Shown: in pieces, positions 1 to 7,505 of the stretch
Position numbering within the stretch: position 1 is the first letter of the stretch
Layout: the number at the start of each line of letters is the position of its first letter
Origin: Planosporangium thailandense
GTDB taxonomy: Bacteria; Actinomycetota; Actinomycetes; Mycobacteriales; Micromonosporaceae
Length of the DNA stretch: 46,668 nt
Reading direction: 5' to 3'
Assembly (NCBI RefSeq): GCF_011947195.1
Contig: NZ_JAATVY010000039.1
Span: 1 to 46,668 of the forward strand
Translations under genes and position numbers: made by a program
The notes under the pieces: model-generated
Seen by the model: the letters and a program-made list of their open reading frames with translations, nothing else
Databases searched by the model: none
What the model was told of the DNA's origin: nothing

Positions 1-29
1 GTCCCGCCCGCGACCGCCCGGGCCGCCGG

Positions 30-1559
30 TCAGGTGGTCCTACTGACCAGGCTGGCCAGGGCGGCCGGCACGGCGTCGGCCAGCCGGCGCAGATCGGGCA
101 GGGTCTGCCGGTCGGCGTGCAGGCCGACGTGGACGCGCCCCTGGTAGGCCGACAGGGCGATGCCGAGAGCCTGTCCGCTGGCCAGCGGCGCGATCGGGTA
201 CACCTCCTGCAGCTGCGCTCCGGCGAGGGTCAGGCCCCGTGCGGGGATGGGCACGTTGGTGATCATTGTGTCGAACAGCAGCGGCGCGCCGTGGCGTACC
301 AGAGGCCCGGCCACCCGGTGAACCGCCGCCGGGACCCGGTCGGCGAGCACGGGGATCGCGCCCGGGCCGCGCGTGAACCCGGCGGCCTTGTGGCGGTCCA
401 TGGCGGAGCGGACCTGGCGCAGCCGGTCGAGCGGGTCCTCCTCCTGGATGGGCAGGTCACACAGGTACCCGGAGAGCAGGTTGCCCCGGCGCGGGCCGTT
501 GGCGCCGCTGCGCCGGCTGACCGGGATGAACGCCCGTACGTTGAGGCTCTCGGCGCGGTGGCCCTGCTCGGCCAGCCAGTCCCGGATCGCCCCGGTGACC
601 ACGGCGAGCAGCACGTCGTTGTCGGTGCCGCCGTGGCGTTTGCGTACCTGCCGCACCGCGCCGACGTCCAGTTTCAGCAGGGCCAGCCGGCGGTTCGCCG
701 CGGACCCGCGCGAGGCGGCCGTACCTGCGGTGGGCAGCGCCGGCGTGCCGGCCAGTGCCGCCGGCCCGCCGTTGAGCGGGGCGGTCAGGCTCGACGGGTC
801 GGTCGGGATCGGTGCCGTGCTCAGGCTCGGTGGCGCGGTGAGCGCCGGTGACAGGAGCGCGCCGAGCCGGGCACAGGCCACTATGGACGATGCGATGCCG
901 ACGGTGCTCACCGCCTGCGTGATCGCGCCTGGGATCCCCACGGCGCTGCGGGCCAGCCCGGCCAGCAGCCGGTCCGGGCGGACGGCGGCCCCGGCTGCCG
1001 CCCGGGCCGTCGCGACCACCGACGACAGGCGGCCGGCCGGAGCGTGGTCCGCCGCGGCGGGTACGGCCGGCGCGACCGGCAGCCGGTCGCTGTACCCGTC
1101 CAGCAGGCCGACGCTCAACTCCACCGCCCTCAGCCCGTCGGCCATCGCATGGTGGAGCTTCACCAGTACCGCGAACCGGCCGGCGCCCAGTCCGGTCACC
1201 AGGTGCAGTTGCCACAGGGGCCGGTTGAGGTCGAGCGGTTCGGCCATCAGCTCCTCGGTGAGCCTGGCCAGCGCCGCCGACCCGCCCCGGTCGAGCTTGT
1301 GCAGGTGGAGGTGGCGGCTGAGGTCGAAGGCCGGGTCCTCCGCCCAGACCGGGGCGCCAAACGGCAGCAGCATCGGGCGTACCCGCTGCCGCAGGTGCGG
1401 CAGCCGGGTAATGCGCTCGCCGAGGACGGCGAGCAGGCGCGCCGACTGGACGCGTCGTGGCGACTGGAACACCGCGAGGGCTCCGAGATGCAGCGGGGCT
1501 TGCGGGGACTCCAGGCACAGGAAGGCGGTGTCGAGAGCGCTCAGTCGTTCACGATCCAT
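30..1559 (-). CDS. WS/DGAT wax ester synthase / diacylglycerol acyltransferase family protein
   Basis: The 509-residue protein has the active-site motif HHAMADG (residues 136-142, family pattern HHxxxDG) preceded by PLWQLHLV, the order found in bacterial acyl-CoA:alcohol/diacylglycerol acyltransferases. The first residues (SALDTAFL...) match the usual N-terminus of the family, and the length (family about 450-500) is normal apart from a Pro/Ala/Thr-rich stretch around residues 235-290. Enzymes of this family make triacylglycerol or wax esters from acyl-CoA at the inner face of the membrane. The ATG at 1559 is the first start after the upstream stop. The gene stands alone, divergent from the ZIP gene; an 18-bp perfect palindrome lies 84 bp upstream and is a candidate operator. 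The family call is firm; which acceptor is used cannot be seen. Confidence 0.93.
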   Translation of the reverse strand: MDRERLSALDTAFLCLESPQAPLHLGALAVFQSPRRVQSARLLAVLGERITRLPHLRQRVRPMLLPFGAPVWAEDPAFDLSRHLHLHKLDRGGSAALARLTEELMAEPLDLNRPLWQLHLVTGLGAGRFAVLVKLHHAMADGLRAVELSVGLLDGYSDRLPVAPAVPAAADHAPAGRLSSVVATARAAAGAAVRPDRLLAGLARSAVGIPGAITQAVSTVGIASSIVACARLGALLSPALTAPPSLSTAPIPTDPSSLTAPLNGGPAALAGTPALPTAGTAASRGSAANRRLALLKLDVGAVRQVRKRHGGTDNDVLLAVVTGAIRDWLAEQGHRAESLNVRAFIPVSRRSGANGPRRGNLLSGYLCDLPIQEEDPLDRLRQVRSAMDRHKAAGFTRGPGAIPVLADRVPAAVHRVAGPLVRHGAPLLFDTMITNVPIPARGLTLAGAQLQEVYPIAPLASGQALGIALSAYQGRVHVGLHADRQTLPDLRRLADAVPAALASLVSRTT

Positions 1560-1642
1560 CGGTGGCCTGTCTCATCGTGCGTCGCCCTTCATGGATTCCC
1601 GCTGCTTGCCCGCAGCCGGCGCGCCGGACCACCCAACCGAAC

Positions 1643-1660
1643 CGTAGTCATATGACTACG
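1643..1660. promoter_or_regulatory. 18-bp perfect palindrome upstream of the WS/DGAT gene
   Basis: CGTAGTCATATGACTACG reads the same on both strands without a spacer. It lies in the 336-bp divergent gap between the WS/DGAT start (1559) and the ZIP start (1896), nearer to the WS/DGAT gene. Such spacerless palindromes are typical binding sites for dimeric TetR- or GntR-type repressors. No regulator gene is adjacent, so the cognate factor is unknown. Apart from this site and the iron box at 1859-1877 I see nothing else structured in the gap. Confidence 0.5.
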
Positions 1661-1858
1661 CCGAGTCGATCGGGTGCATCCGACGTTACGATCCCGGTCC
1701 GGTCTGGTCGAGGCCGGTTTCGAGGCGTACCGGGATCGCCCCTGCGCCGTGCAGCGGCACGATCTCCCCTTTGGGCACAGATAAACCTGTATGTAGGAAC
1801 GTCGAAGGCGTTAATGCCGGCGGTCCTCGGCCGGTCGGGTGGTGACGACGCGCTCTTG

Positions 1859-1877
1859 TTAGGCTAGCCTTGCCTAA
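1859..1877 (+). promoter_or_regulatory. DtxR/IdeR-type iron box overlapping the ZIP transporter promoter
   Basis: TTAGGCTAGCCTTGCCTAA is a 19-bp imperfect palindrome that closely follows the actinobacterial iron box (consensus near TTAGGTTAGSCTAACCTAA). It starts at a possible -10 hexamer TAGGCT (1860-1865) and ends 18 bp before the ATG at 1896, with a ribosome-binding site AAGGGAGG at about 1883-1890. The position is that of a repressor site: iron-loaded IdeR/DtxR would block the promoter, so the downstream gene should be expressed when iron is scarce. Confidence 0.8.
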
Positions 1878-1895
1878 CGCTCAAGGGAGGCATCA

Positions 1896-2774
1896 ATGTC
1901 CGCAGCCGGAATCGCGCTTCTGGGCGCTGTCGCCGGGTTCACCATCTTCCTCGGTCTGCCCGTCGGCCGGTTGCGCGCCGACGCGCCGCGGCTGCGGGCG
2001 CTGCTGAACGCGGCAGCCATCGGCATCCTGCTGTTCCTGCTGTGGGACGTGTTGACGCACGCCTGGGAACCGATCGACGACGCTCTCGCCAAGGGTGCGT
2101 ACGCCCCGGCCGTCCGGAACGGCCTGGTGCTCGCGCTCGGATTGACCGCCGGCCTCGCCGGACTGGTGTACTTCGACCGCTGGATCGGTCGGCGCCGGAG
2201 CCGCATGGTCGCCGCCACCGCCGTGAGCGCGGCGGCACCGGTGCCGGCGACCGTTCCCGGCGCGCCGGCGACCGCCGGGGCCGCGGGGCCGGCGGAGACC
2301 GGTACGGGCTGGCGCAGCACCGGCGGTCAGCTCGCGCTGCTGATCGCGGTCGGCATCGGGCTGCACAACTTCGCCGAGGGGCTGGCCATCGGCAACTCGG
2401 CGGCCAAAGGGGAGATCGCGCTCGCGGTGCTGCTGATCGTCGGGTTCGGTCTGCACAACGGCACCGAGGGGTTCGGCATCGTCGCCCCGATGGCCGCGAG
2501 CGGGACCCGCCCGTCGTGGGGGTACCTCGGCGTGCTCGGCCTGATCGGCGGCGCGCCGACGTTCCTCGGCACCCTCGTCGGGCAGCGCTTCACGAGCGAG
2601 CCGGTCAGCGTCGCGTTCCTGGCGCTGGCGGCCGGATCGATCCTGTACGTGGTGATCGAACTGCTCGCCGTGGCCCGGCGGATGGCCGCCAAGGAGATCA
2701 CGACGTGGGGCATCCTGGCCGGGCTGGCGGTCGGGTTCATCACCGACGCCATCGTCACCGCCGCCGGGGCGTGA
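1896..2774 (+). CDS. ZIP family divalent metal transporter
   Basis: A 292-residue membrane protein of the ZIP (ZupT-like) family. The two metal-binding helices carry HNFAEGLAIGNS (about residues 154-165) and HNGTEGFGIV (about 188-197), corresponding to the HNxPEG signatures of helices IV and V, with Ala or Thr in place of Pro as in the actinobacterial subgroup. A Pro/Ala-rich cytoplasmic loop (about 110-140) separates helices 3 and 4, normal for ZIP proteins. ATG 1896 has a strong ribosome-binding site. The iron box over its promoter suggests import of iron, or of iron and zinc/manganese, under iron starvation; specificity itself is inferred. It ends 33 bp before the convergent EamA gene, where a short direct repeat of GCCGGGGCGTGACC straddles the stop codon. 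Confidence 0.92.
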   Translation: MSAAGIALLGAVAGFTIFLGLPVGRLRADAPRLRALLNAAAIGILLFLLWDVLTHAWEPIDDALAKGAYAPAVRNGLVLALGLTAGLAGLVYFDRWIGRRRSRMVAATAVSAAAPVPATVPGAPATAGAAGPAETGTGWRSTGGQLALLIAVGIGLHNFAEGLAIGNSAAKGEIALAVLLIVGFGLHNGTEGFGIVAPMAASGTRPSWGYLGVLGLIGGAPTFLGTLVGQRFTSEPVSVAFLALAAGSILYVVIELLAVARRMAAKEITTWGILAGLAVGFITDAIVTAAGA

Positions 2775-2807
2775 CCGCTCGCCGGGGCGTGACCCGCCCG
2801 CCGACGG

Positions 2808-3785
2808 TCAGGAGGTGGCCGGCGCCGGTTCCGGCTGCGGCTCGGCCTGCTGTCCGCGTGCCCGAGCCGCCGGCAGCCGCAGCATGCCCTGCGAGACCGC
2901 GACGCCGGTGAGGACCACGAGCGCGCCGACCGGCTGGTGCCAACTGATGTGCTCGCCCAGACCGGCCAGGCCGATGAGGGTGGAGACGATCGGCATCAGG
3001 TAGGTGACCGAGGCTGAGGTGCTCGCTCCGGCGAAGCGGATGACCCGGAAGTTGAGCACGAACGCCAGGCCGGTGCCGAGTACCCCGAGCGCCAGCACGC
3101 TCGCGACCACGGGTGCGGACAGCGAGGTCGGCGCGGGCGGCGCGCCGGCCACCAGCGGCGCCACGATCAGCAGGGCGAGGGCGGCCATGATGAGCTGCCC
3201 GGCGGGTACGGCCAGCCCGGAGCCGGACAGCCCGCCGAGGAAGCGCCGCTGGTACGGGATCGCGATGCCGTAGCAGGCCGCGGCACCCAGGCACATGAGC
3301 TGGCCGGTGAGCTGTACGCCGCCGATGCCGTGCCAGACGCCGAGGACGACCAGGACGCCGGCGAAGCCGACGAGGATGCCGGTGAGCCGCCGGGCCGTCA
3401 TGCGCTCGGTGCGGAAGACCAGGGTCGCCACCGGAAGGGCCACCAGCGGTGTGGTGGCGTTCCAGATGCCGGCCAGCACGGACGAGACCCGCTGCTCGGC
3501 GTATCCGAACAGGGTGAACGGCATCGCCACGCCGAGGATGCCGATGACCGCCAGGTGGCCCCAGACGCGCGGGTCGCGGGGTAGCCGTACGCGGGTGATG
3601 AGCACGGTCGCGAGTACGGCGAGCGCGCCGGCGAGGACCCGGCCGAGGGTGACGTAGAGCGGGTGCAGCTCCCGGATGCCCACCTTGATGAACAGGAAGC
3701 TGGAGCCCCAGATCATGGCGAGAACGAGGTAGCCGGGCAGCCAGGCACGCAGCCCGGCCCTGTCAGGACTGGTAGCCGTGTTCAC
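2808..3785 (-). CDS. EamA/DMT-family membrane transporter
   Basis: About 325 residues with ten predicted membrane helices arranged as two EamA repeats: the first begins LVLAMIWGSSFLFIKVG, the second includes ACYGIAIPYQRRF and ends GALVVLTGVAVSQG. This is the drug/metabolite transporter superfamily, members of which export amino acids, nucleosides or drugs across the cytoplasmic membrane. The reading frame is open far upstream, but homology starts just before SPDRAGLRAW, so I chose the GTG at 3785 (another GTG is at 3794); neither has a clear ribosome-binding site. The tail is rich in Pro, Glu and Gln. It is divergent from the FMN reductase gene at 3963. Substrate unknown. Confidence 0.88.
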   Translation of the reverse strand: MNTATSPDRAGLRAWLPGYLVLAMIWGSSFLFIKVGIRELHPLYVTLGRVLAGALAVLATVLITRVRLPRDPRVWGHLAVIGILGVAMPFTLFGYAEQRVSSVLAGIWNATTPLVALPVATLVFRTERMTARRLTGILVGFAGVLVVLGVWHGIGGVQLTGQLMCLGAAACYGIAIPYQRRFLGGLSGSGLAVPAGQLIMAALALLIVAPLVAGAPPAPTSLSAPVVASVLALGVLGTGLAFVLNFRVIRFAGASTSASVTYLMPIVSTLIGLAGLGEHISWHQPVGALVVLTGVAVSQGMLRLPAARARGQQAEPQPEPAPATS

Positions 3786-3962
3786 CCGTGACACGATGCC
3801 GGACCGGTGTGGCGTTGTCGCGCGACTTTCGGACGCTTTGGTGCCACTTCCCGTCAATCCTGCCGGCCGGCGGCCGTCACACTCCGTGGATGCTCCCGAC
3901 AACCGTGACGGCGCGCCCGATACGGTGCGAACCGCCAGACACGCCGCAGAGGAGGAGCTTCG

Positions 3963-4526
3963 GTGCTGAAGTTGCAGATCATCATCACGAGTACCCGTCC
4001 CGGCCGGGTGGGCCTGCCGGTCGGCCAGTGGTTCGCCGAGCGGGCCCAGTCGCACGGCGGCTTCAAGGTCGAGGTGGTCGACCTGGCCGAGATCAACCTG
4101 CCGTTCCTGGACGAGCCCAACCACCCGCGGCTGCGGCAGTACACCCACCAGCACACCAAGGACTGGAGCGCGACCATCGACTCCGGTGACGCGTACGTGT
4201 TCGTGATGCCCGAGTACAACTACGGCATGAACGCCCCGATGAAGAACGCGATCGACTACCTCCACCAGGAGTGGCAGCACAAGCCGGTCGGCTTCGTCAG
4301 CTACGGCGGCGTCTCGGCGGGTACCCGGGCGGTGCAGATGGCCAAGCAGGTGGTGACCACGCTGAAGATGGTGCCGCTGCCCGAAGCGGTGTCGATCCCG
4401 TTCGTCGCGCAGTTCCTCGACGACGAGGGCCGGATCCAGCCCAACGACGTGATGAACACGTCGGCCGACGCGCTGCTCGCCGAACTGCTGCGGTACGCCG
4501 AGGCGCTGGCCCCGCTGCGGGCTTAG
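3963..4526 (+). CDS. NADPH-dependent FMN reductase family protein
   Basis: A 187-residue flavodoxin-fold protein. The FMN-phosphate loop is TSTRPGRVG (residues 9-17), followed by the family motif PEYNYGMN (83-90) that contacts the isoalloxazine ring and SYGGVSAGTRA (113-123). Proteins of this family reduce FMN, quinones, azo dyes or chromate with NADPH in the cytoplasm. GTG 3963 is preceded by the strong ribosome-binding site GAGGAGGAG. Its stop codon TAG overlaps the TAA of the convergent MFS gene (shared bases 4523-4526). The divergent EamA gene may share its control region. Family firm, substrate unknown. Confidence 0.92.
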   Translation: MLKLQIIITSTRPGRVGLPVGQWFAERAQSHGGFKVEVVDLAEINLPFLDEPNHPRLRQYTHQHTKDWSATIDSGDAYVFVMPEYNYGMNAPMKNAIDYLHQEWQHKPVGFVSYGGVSAGTRAVQMAKQVVTTLKMVPLPEAVSIPFVAQFLDDEGRIQPNDVMNTSADALLAELLRYAEALAPLRA

Positions 4527-5857
4527 GCACCGGCGAGCGCGGATTCTTCCGTGGCGGGCGCCGTTTCGTCCGTCGCCGTTTCGTCCGGAGCCGCTTCGGC
4601 CGGCGCTGCTTCGTCCGGAGCCGCTTCGGCCGGCGCCGCGGGCATCGTCCGCAGCGGGCGTACCGCCGACAGCAGGACCGCGAGGGTGCCGAACGGGATC
4701 GCCGCACCCGCCACGGCCACCGTGGCGTGCAGCCCGATGCCGGCCGCGAGCAGACCGCCCGCCCCCGCGCCGAGCGGCATGGTGCCCCAGATCAGGAACC
4801 GGTTGGTGGCGTTCATCCGCGCCAGCATCGGCGCCGGCGTCGTCGTCTGACGCAGGCTCACCGCGTCGACGTTCCAGATGCCCTGCCCGGCCGCGGCGAC
4901 CAGGAAGCCGCCGATGAGCCACGGCAGCGGATGGGTACGCGGGGCGAGGGCGGCCCCGAAGTAGGCGCCGTGCAGGAGCACGCCCAGCGCGATGGTCAGG
5001 CCGAGGCCGATGCGCCGGTTGAGCCACGGGGTGAGGAGCGAACCGCCCAGGTAGCCGAGGTTGGCCACGCCGAGCACCACGCCCACGGCGGCCGCCGGCA
5101 GGTGCAGGTGCCGCACGGCGTACGTGATGAACACCGCGAGCAGCGCCTGGGTCCAGAAGTTCATCCACGCGGCGGCCATCGCCAGCGGCCGGATGTAACG
5201 GTGGGTGAGGCAGAAGCGGATGCCGGCGCGGATCTGCGCCACCAGCGGTTCCCGCGCCCCGGCGGGGGCCGCTGGTGGCAGCGCCGGCAGTCCGTGCAGG
5301 AGCAGTGCGGACAGCAGGTAGCTGACCGCGTCGACCACGAGCGCGACCGGCGCGGTGATCGCTTGTACGAGGGCGCCGCCGAGGGCCGGCCCGCCGGTCT
5401 CGGCGATCGCCCGGGTGGCTTCCAACCTGACGTTCGCGGCGGCGATCCGGCCGGGCCGGACCAGCGCCGGCAGCACGGACAGCGAGGCAACGTCAAACGG
5501 CACGCTGAGCGCCCCGATCCCGGCGGCCACCACGTACAGGTGGGGCAGGGTCAGCACGCCCGCCGCGAACGCCAGTGGGACGCTGATCAGCAGGGCCGCG
5601 CGGATCAGGTCGGCGGAGACCATGAGGCGCCGTGGCCGGCACCGGTCGACGATCGCCCCGGCCGGCAGCCCCAACAGGAGAAAGGGCGCGGTGCCGGTCG
5701 CGGCGAGCGCCGCCACCTGCCCGGCCGAGGCGTGCAGCGCGGCGAGCGCCGTCAGCGGCAGGGCGAGCGTCGTCACCTGGGTGCCGATGAGGCTGACGCC
5801 GACCGAGCCCCACAGTCGGCGAAGGGTACGGCGCTCCGTCGAATCCGGCGTTTCCAT
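4523..5857 (-). CDS. MFS transporter (MFS_3 / EntS-like exporter)
   Basis: About 444 residues with 12 predicted helices; the opening RLWGSVGVSLIGTQVTTLAL and the loop IVDRCRPRRLM (MFS motif A region) match the multidrug/siderophore-exporter branch of the major facilitator superfamily. ATG 5857 is chosen because GAGGAGGA lies directly upstream; an earlier in-frame start at 5926 would run into the promoter. The C-terminal ~35 residues are a low-complexity Ala/Glu/Pro/Thr/Asp tail produced by tandem DNA duplication (see 4581-4640). It is transcribed away from the MocR-type regulator at 5996, whose presumed operators cover its -35 (TTGACA, 5946-5951) and -10 (TATGGT, 5922-5927). Likely an efflux pump induced or repressed through that regulator. 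Confidence 0.92.
   Translation of the reverse strand: METPDSTERRTLRRLWGSVGVSLIGTQVTTLALPLTALAALHASAGQVAALAATGTAPFLLLGLPAGAIVDRCRPRRLMVSADLIRAALLISVPLAFAAGVLTLPHLYVVAAGIGALSVPFDVASLSVLPALVRPGRIAAANVRLEATRAIAETGGPALGGALVQAITAPVALVVDAVSYLLSALLLHGLPALPPAAPAGAREPLVAQIRAGIRFCLTHRYIRPLAMAAAWMNFWTQALLAVFITYAVRHLHLPAAAVGVVLGVANLGYLGGSLLTPWLNRRIGLGLTIALGVLLHGAYFGAALAPRTHPLPWLIGGFLVAAAGQGIWNVDAVSLRQTTTPAPMLARMNATNRFLIWGTMPLGAGAGGLLAAGIGLHATVAVAGAAIPFGTLAVLLSAVRPLRTMPAAPAEAAPDEAAPAEAAPDETATDETAPATEESALAGA
4581..4640. repeat. 30-bp tandem duplication in the 3' end of the MFS gene
   Basis: Two adjacent 30-bp units (4581-4610 and 4611-4640) differ only in their last bases. They start with TCGTCCGGAGCCGCTTCGG and encode, on the minus strand, the acidic Pro/Ala/Glu repeats of the MFS tail. 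A looser related unit precedes them (4561-4580). Being a multiple of three, the duplication keeps the frame. Confidence 0.85.
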
Positions 5858-5918
5858 CGCTCCTCCTCGTGGCCGGGCTGTGCGGCGGGGTTCGCCGATG
5901 GGCGGGCGCGCGGCCAAT

Positions 5919-5973
5919 GACACCATAGATCAACAAAATTTATGGTGTCAATTTAAACTTGTACGGTGTCAAT
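5919..5973. promoter_or_regulatory. MFS promoter with three TA(T/C)GGTGTC operator half-sites between MFS and MocR genes
   Basis: GACACCATA (5919-5927) and TATGGTGTC (5941-5949) form a perfect 9-bp inverted repeat with 13 bp between; a further copy TACGGTGTCAAT (5962-5973) repeats TATGGTGTCAAT (5941-5952) in the same orientation exactly 21 bp away, two helical turns. On the minus strand these sites contain TTGACA (5946-5951) and TATGGT (5922-5927) with an 18-bp spacer, a near-ideal housekeeping promoter for the MFS gene. Direct repeats two turns apart plus an inverted copy are the layout known for MocR/PdxR-type regulators. The AT-rich island is obvious against the GC-rich background. Confidence 0.75.
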
Positions 5974-5995
5974 ATGGCGTGGGATGATCGCAACC

Positions 5996-7456
5996 ATGGC
6001 ACGACCGACCACCACGCGATCGGGCGCCGCTCAACCGGGCAGCGCTCAACCGGGAAGCGCTCAGCCGGGCAGCGCTCAGCCGGGCGGCTGGAGCCCGCCG
6101 CCGCTGGCCCAGGACCGCCCCGCGTACCAGGCGCTCGCCGACGCGATCGCGGCCGACGTCGCCCACGGCCGGCTCAAGCCGGGAGATCGGCTGCCCACGC
6201 ACCGGGCGCTCGCTCGTACGCTGGGGGTGACGGTCGGCACGGTGGCCCGCGGTTACGCCGAGGCCGAGCGCCGGGGACTACTCGGCGGTGAGGTGGGCCG
6301 GGGCACCTTCATCCGGGGCGGGTTCGGCGTGAGCCCGGCGGCGGGCGCGGACCTGGTCGACCTGGCGAGCCTGCATCCTCCAGCGCGGCGAATTGACTCC
6401 ATTGCGCTGCTGGCGGAGACGCTCAATTCCATCGCGACCGACCGGTCGGCCCTGCGGACCATCGTCGACACCGACCACGGCGACGACGCGCCAGCGCACC
6501 GGCGCGCGGCCGCTGCCTGGCTGACCCATCGCGGCTTCCGCCCCGATGCCGGCCAGATCACGCTCACGGCGGGCGCACAGCACGCGATCACCGCGGCCCT
6601 GAGCGCGCTCGTCGAGCCCGGCACGGTCATCGCCACCACCGCGCTGACCAATCCCGGCCTCCTCGCCGGCGCCCGCCAACTGCGCCTGCCCGTCGTGGCG
6701 GTGGCGTCCGACGACGACGGAATGGTGCCGGCGGCCCTTGCCGAGGCCTGCCGGGACAACGCGGTCTCCGTCGTGCACCTGCAGCCCACGCTGGACAACC
6801 CGACCGGCCGGGTCATGCCGGCCGAGCGCCGCGCGGCGCTCGCCCAGGAGTGCGCCCGCGCCGGTGTGTGGGTGCTCGAGGACGATCCGCTCGGGGTACT
6901 GGTGGCCGACCGTCCCGACCCGGTCGCCGCGCTGCTGCCCGAGCGCACCTGCCACGTGGCGAGCGCGGCGAAGGTCCTCAGCCTGGGTCTGCGCGTCGGC
7001 GTGCTCACCACGCCGCCGGCCGCCCGCGCCCGGGTGGTCGGCGCGGTCCGCGCGACCGCCTGGCTCGCCGCGCCCCTGCTCGGTGAGGTGTTCGCGCGAT
7101 GGGTCGGCGACGGGACGGCGGACCGGTTGGTGGCCGCCCGGATCGCCGCCGCCACGGCGCGCCGGGCGCTGGCCGGGGACCTGCTCGCCCCGTACCCGAT
7201 CGCAGCCGCGCCGCAGGCGGCGCACCTGTGGCTTCCGCTGCCCGAACCGTGGACGGCCGGACTGCTCGTCGCCGCCGCCCGGCAGGCCGGGGTACTGGTG
7301 TCGCCGGGTGACGACTACGCGGCGACCCGGGCCGTGCCGGCCCACGGCGTCCGCCTCGGGCTCAACGCCGAGGTGGACGACGACCGGCTGCGCGAGGCGC
7401 TGCTGACCCTGGTCGCGCTCCTGGCCGCCGGCCCGGTGCCCGGTGGCCTGAGCTGA
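5996..7456 (+). CDS. MocR-type regulator: GntR HTH fused to class I aminotransferase fold
   Basis: About 486 residues. A winged helix-turn-helix of the GntR type (DRLPTHRALARTLGVTVGTV, about residues 59-78) is joined to an aminotransferase fold I domain with DNPTGRVM and the pyridoxal-phosphate lysine in SAAKVLSLGLRVG. MocR proteins use PLP or an amino-acid adduct as effector and usually control a neighbouring gene. The first 35 residues hold four Gln-Pro-Gly-Ser-Ala repeats encoded by a 15-bp tandem array. ATG 5996 is preferred; a GTG at 5966 would lie inside the operator and ATG 5984 is also possible. Divergent arrangement with the MFS gene points to that exporter, and itself, as targets. 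Confidence 0.9.
   Translation: MARPTTTRSGAAQPGSAQPGSAQPGSAQPGGWSPPPLAQDRPAYQALADAIAADVAHGRLKPGDRLPTHRALARTLGVTVGTVARGYAEAERRGLLGGEVGRGTFIRGGFGVSPAAGADLVDLASLHPPARRIDSIALLAETLNSIATDRSALRTIVDTDHGDDAPAHRRAAAAWLTHRGFRPDAGQITLTAGAQHAITAALSALVEPGTVIATTALTNPGLLAGARQLRLPVVAVASDDDGMVPAALAEACRDNAVSVVHLQPTLDNPTGRVMPAERRAALAQECARAGVWVLEDDPLGVLVADRPDPVAALLPERTCHVASAAKVLSLGLRVGVLTTPPAARARVVGAVRATAWLAAPLLGEVFARWVGDGTADRLVAARIAAATARRALAGDLLAPYPIAAAPQAAHLWLPLPEPWTAGLLVAAARQAGVLVSPGDDYAATRAVPAHGVRLGLNAEVDDDRLREALLTLVALLAAGPVPGGLS
6029..6088. repeat. 15-bp x4 tandem repeat in the MocR N-terminus
   Basis: Four consecutive units of GCTCAACCGGGCAGC or close variants (6029, 6044, 6059, 6074), each encoding Ala-Gln-Pro-Gly-Ser. 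The array lies between the start codon and the HTH and keeps the frame. Copy number may vary between strains. Confidence 0.85.
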
Positions 7457-7481
7457 TCGCGCCGGGCACCGGGCCGGTGCC
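7430..7481. terminator. Stem-loop terminator between convergent MocR and ABC-2-like genes
   Basis: GGCCCGGTGCCCGG (7430-7443) is a perfect complement of CCGGGCACCGGGCC (7462-7475), spanning the MocR stop codon. The second arm can instead pair with GGTGCC at 7476-7481 as a tighter hairpin (GGCACCG-GGC-CGGTGCC, 7465-7481). No T-run follows, as is usual in GC-rich actinomycetes. Placed in a 49-bp gap between converging genes, it probably ends transcripts from both sides. Confidence 0.6.
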
Positions 7482-7505
7482 GCGCGCTTCATCACGGTAC
7501 GCGTG

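Noticed and set aside
457-1518. A 353-codon minus-strand frame overlapping the WS/DGAT gene in another frame.
   Set aside because: Low-complexity Pro/Arg/Gly sequence; the WS/DGAT frame has the catalytic motif.
2762-2795. Direct repeat of GCCGGGGCGTGACC at the ZIP stop codon as an attachment site.
   Set aside because: Only about 14 bp and adjacent copies; slippage explains it and no mobile element is near.
4271-5920. A 549-codon plus-strand frame opposite the MFS gene.
   Set aside because: No start signal or domain; Arg/Gly/Gln-rich as expected for an antisense frame in GC-rich DNA, and the MFS frame is convincing.
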